From Azadirachta indica (taxonomy: Eukaryota > Streptophyta > Magnoliopsida > Sapindales > Meliaceae), in NCBI GenBank assembly GCA_022749755.1, contig CM040448.1, forward strand, positions 11,158,481 through 11,222,480: a DNA stretch of 64,000 nt, read 5' to 3'. Positions 61,471 to 64,000 of the stretch are shown in pieces (within the stretch, counting starts at the first letter, position 1; every line of letters begins with the position of its first letter). Under the pieces are notes generated by a model that was not told the DNA's origin, did not search any database, and worked only from the letters and a program-made list of their open reading frames with translations. A program made the position numbers and the translations under genes.

Positions 61471-61640
61471 AGCATGAATGGTGGTTAATCAGCAGCCATT
61501 CCAGACTTAGACTCTGTCAACTTCTTGTTGATTTCCTTTGCTAGTTAATTAGATTCAATTAGCTTAAATAAAGTTGTTGTTTCTTTTAATAGTGCTCTCA
61601 TTTGCTTGCAATATATAATGGAACTGGAAGTTTTCATTTT

Positions 61641-62365
61641 CCATTTTTGATAATATAATATCATTTTAATATATATTTTAACTCAAGTTTTAACTTGAAC
61701 AAACAAAAGCACTTCATGAAGCCTCCCAAGATTGGTTATAAAAAAAACGTAAGTTAAAGGGAAAGTACGTAGGCTCTGGTGGGATTTCCAACATGATGTT
61801 GTCAACATTGATACAGAGTTCAAATGATCCTTAAACTTTTGCATTCCTTCAATTATAAAAATTTGGAGAAACTCACATAAAATCAATTACTTGATTAGTT
61901 GAATGTTAAAGGTTAATTAAACGAGGGAATGCAAGTCAAAGTTATCTTTCTCAGCAGTGTTTTACAAATACACACAATGCATCCAAATTTGGATTTGAGG
62001 CAATAGAGCTGTTTATATCCGTCAGCTGTCCAGAAGCACCTACAGGGTCTCTCGTGACATTTGAAAGCCGTAAATTTGACAGTTTCATAGCTGGAAAATG
62101 GTATCAAATCCTCATGATGATGCTATATTAGCTTTTCCATACACTTGCACCAGTGCAGTATTATCTCATTCTCTATTGCAGTAAATGTTTGCGCAAAACA
62201 TGATAGGTAAGCGCTATATATACTATCATTGTTGATTGTCAGCATGCCAATCAATTTAGGGGAAGAGGAATCTACCCATGTACAGCGTCAAAATTTCAAA
62301 TCCCGTAGTACAATTTAAGTAGCTTTTGCATTAATAAACACTGTTAGAATGCCTCTCAAAACACC
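61641..62365. other. Right flank of the array, no gene
   Basis: No coding sequence recognised; short minus-strand open frames at 61,683-62,107 resemble nothing I know. Confidence 0.35.
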
Positions 62366-63340
62366 AAGCTTCTTCTTTTCCAGGTCCTGAAACAAGCATG
62401 CAATGCATCATAAGCTTTAAGATTGAACATAAGACTTAAACCTCAAATATATCTTATAAAGTTACCTTACAGAGAATAAACGCACATACGTAGTCTATAT
62501 ACATAACACCCAGCAAATAAAATGACTGTAAGCACAAAAAAGCAACAATATTGCTCCAGGGAAAGAAATAACATCTAAAACTGTCTTTACGGTTACTTCT
62601 TTTCTTAAAATTGCAGCTAAGATGGATAGAACACAAACAATTCCCCCAAAAAAGAAGGTAAGAATGGACAACAACCGCATCGGCGCTCTTGGAAGACGAT
62701 TCCCCTAAGGAGCTCACCCCCTATATTGGATCGTTGTGAATTGCTTTAGGACTGCCGGTTGCTAAAAGAAATGATACGATTGTGACTTGATAATAGACGC
62801 TAGCAATTTAGATATAACAAGAATGGATGATGAAGATTTTTGTTCCATTTTTAATGGAAAATTTAAAATAAAAGCGCAAAAGACCATCACAGACAAGAAC
62901 ACACAGATAGCACATTCCATTATGGAGAAGAGTTTATGTTAGTGCTCCTAAATTTTTTCGAAGATTGCATTCAAAACAAGTTTAAAGAAAAGGCGCATGC
63001 TTACTCTCAAATTGTAGATCCAAATGTTTGATTTTGTATGACTAGAATTGAGAAAAGGGCCATCATTCCATGAAAATGTTTTGAAGAATAAAATAAACAG
63101 CATAGCAAGGGAAGATGCTTCACGTCATCTCTCAAGAACTATCTAGAATTAGGAACATACATGGTAATAAGATAAAATTAAGCAAACTTTGCTTTCACAA
63201 AGCTGTGTCTCATATTTGCTACGGCAAGATAATTTTGAAGTGTTCTTCTTTATCTACCAAGTGCTGAGCTCTAATGAAAAAGAGCAAAATCATTTGCAGA
63301 AAAGACATGATTGCAATCTCTATATCAGCAGATAGTGAAT
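62366..63340 (-). pseudogene. Decayed partial duplicate of the ARP gene, introns included
   Basis: Three stretches align in the same order and orientation with ARP. 62,370-62,425 matches 16,260-16,310 (GCTTCTTCTT-TCCAG, TCCTGAAACA, GCATCATAAGC). 63,000-63,055 matches 16,590-16,650 (GCATGCTTACT, TGATTTTGTATGACTAGAAT). 63,110-63,330 matches 16,725-16,980, including GGAACATA and CAGCAGATAGT. Exon and intron sequence are both present, so it is a genomic duplication. Exons carry stops and indels. An ABCC fragment is inserted between the first and second stretches. Confidence 0.7.
62510..62700 (-). pseudogene. ABCC (MRP-type) transporter fragment
   Basis: Minus-strand open stretch RLPRAPMRLLSILTFFFGGI, VCVLSILAAILRKEVTVK, TVLDVISFPGAILLLFCAYS. 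I recognise it as the N-terminal membrane-domain region of plant ABCC transporters (LRLLSI, then LDVLSFPGAILLL). It is an isolated exon piece with no neighbours of that gene, so it is a fragment. Confidence 0.65.
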
Positions 63341-63748
63341 ATGAAGCAAAACCCGTTAAGCTTAAATCCTACTATTATATTAATTTTAGGTTACAAAATA
63401 ATAATATAGCCAATTAAACAACACTACAACAGTTGCCAAAAAAAAAATAACAAACAAACCAAAGAACTTTTTTCTTTTTTATTGACAGATTAATCAGAAA
63501 ACACTACTGCTTCCCCCGGAGAGTAGAGGAAAAATAAATAAATTAATAAATAAATGCCAGCCAAATGTAGAAGTAAACAGCTTCTAATTCAGCAGAGCTT
63601 CCTAATTCCATGTTTTTCCTTTTCTCTTGTTCTTATTCATTCTTCAATTTACCCACTAAAATTTACTTCTCCAAACCTTTGCAAGCTAGCTTCCGGATTT
63701 CTCGACTGTCTTTCTTTCTTGGGAAAGCAGGAAGAAACTTGATTCACA
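63341..63748. promoter_or_regulatory. Upstream region of the NAC gene
   Basis: Poly-A and AT-rich tract near 63,440-63,480 and 63,530-63,555. A pyrimidine-rich leader (TTTTTCCTTTTCTCTTGTTC near 63,612) lies shortly before the ATG. No clear TATA box chosen. Confidence 0.35.
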
Positions 63749-64000
63749 ATGCCTAAAGTTGGGTACAAACTTCGTCCAACCGAACAAGAATTGGTGAATT
63801 ACTACCTCTACAATAAGATTACAGAAAACACAGTTCTTGATGATGACGATGATCCAGTGAAAGAGCGTGGCTTCTATGAGGATCAAGAGCCATGGGATAT
63901 TTGGAACTTTTTTGGAGGAAAAGATTTACTGAAAGATGAAGCTCTGTACTTTATCACTCGGTTGAAAAAATGACTCCTAATGGTTCAAGATATAACAGAA
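63749..64000 (+). pseudogene. NAC-domain transcription factor, 5' end, frameshifted (partial)
   Basis: The ATG at 63,749 opens MPKVGYKLRPTEQELVNYYL, NAC subdomain A, then YNKITENTVLDDDDDPVKER, EDQEPWDIWNFFGGKDLLKD and EALYFITRLKK plus stop (subdomains A-C). The stop TGA arises right after a run of six A. With one more A the frame would go on as KMTPNGSRYN, the expected next NAC segment (K-x-x-x-x-GSR-x-NR). So the gene is frameshifted at a homopolymer, either truly (pseudogene) or through a base-call error. The Asp-rich loop is unusual. It runs off the window. A remnant of the same start lies at 42,185. Confidence 0.7.

Larger units (their letters stand above)
21032..61640. repeat. Tandem array of Trp/Pro/His-rich secreted peptide genes
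   Basis: Eleven full-length or nearly full-length gene copies, all on the plus strand, plus a 5' stub. Start-to-start distances of 2611, 2479, 2566 and 2457 bases define a unit of about 2.5 kb. One more spacing becomes 2.8 kb after removing a transposon. The larger spacings (3.4-5.4 kb) carry extra inserted or duplicated DNA. Units share promoter, gene, 3' UTR and mostly a minus-strand WD40-gene fragment, so growth by unequal crossing-over is the simplest reading. Confidence 0.85.

Overview
This is a window of plant nuclear DNA. Its coding genes are split by short-exon GT-AG introns in AT-rich DNA, and it carries plant-specific families (a NAC transcription factor, an ECA1/prolamin-like gametophyte protein, a chloroplast-targeted AP endonuclease with a SAP domain). 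The protein matches point to a eudicot. A Citrus-like (Sapindales) origin is my impression from memory and is not proven by the sequence.

Layout. Positions 1-19.9 kb are ordinary single-copy gene space: the 3' end of a cytosolic NAD-dependent glycerol-3-phosphate dehydrogenase (+), a 119-aa coiled-coil protein gene (+), an 879-aa SAP-domain protein gene (-, seven coding exons), a six-cysteine ECA1-like secreted protein gene (+), and the 12-exon AP endonuclease gene ARP (-). GPDHC1 and ARP are also near neighbours on Arabidopsis chromosome 2, so this part looks like conserved microsynteny.

From 21.1 to 61.5 kb the window is one tandem array of small intronless genes for secreted peptides of about 103-111 aa. 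Each intact peptide has a signal peptide, a short acidic/Ala-rich spacer, and a core very rich in Trp, Pro and His (motifs such as SWWHPW, PWPIHPPLP, WPPHPLPPLP, KPWGFGWG). I count nine open copies, two pseudogenes, one 5' stub and two promoter modules that have lost their gene. The basic spacing is about 2.5 kb. Most units carry the same promoter (TATATAAT followed by CCCACC or CCTACC), the same 3' UTR motif CAACATCTTGTTG, and a minus-strand fragment of a WDR11-like WD40 gene. A 5-7 kb block holding copies 3-4 was duplicated again as copies 6-7(-8); both blocks carry the same intronless cyclin-B1 pseudogene. I do not recognise this peptide family, and it is the best candidate here for an undescribed system.

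The array has been hit by transposons. A 4,445-bp CACTA element with a CTG target duplication sits inside one WDR11 fragment, whose empty site is preserved in sister units. A 913-bp PIF/Harbinger-like element has a TAA duplication. Beyond the array (62.3-63.4 kb) lies a decayed duplicate of the ARP gene, interrupted by an ABCC-transporter fragment. It is followed by the start of a NAC gene that has a frameshift at a run of six A. A NAC fragment also lies inside the array at about 42.2 kb. ARP-derived sequence on both sides of the array suggests that the whole locus grew by repeated segmental duplication.
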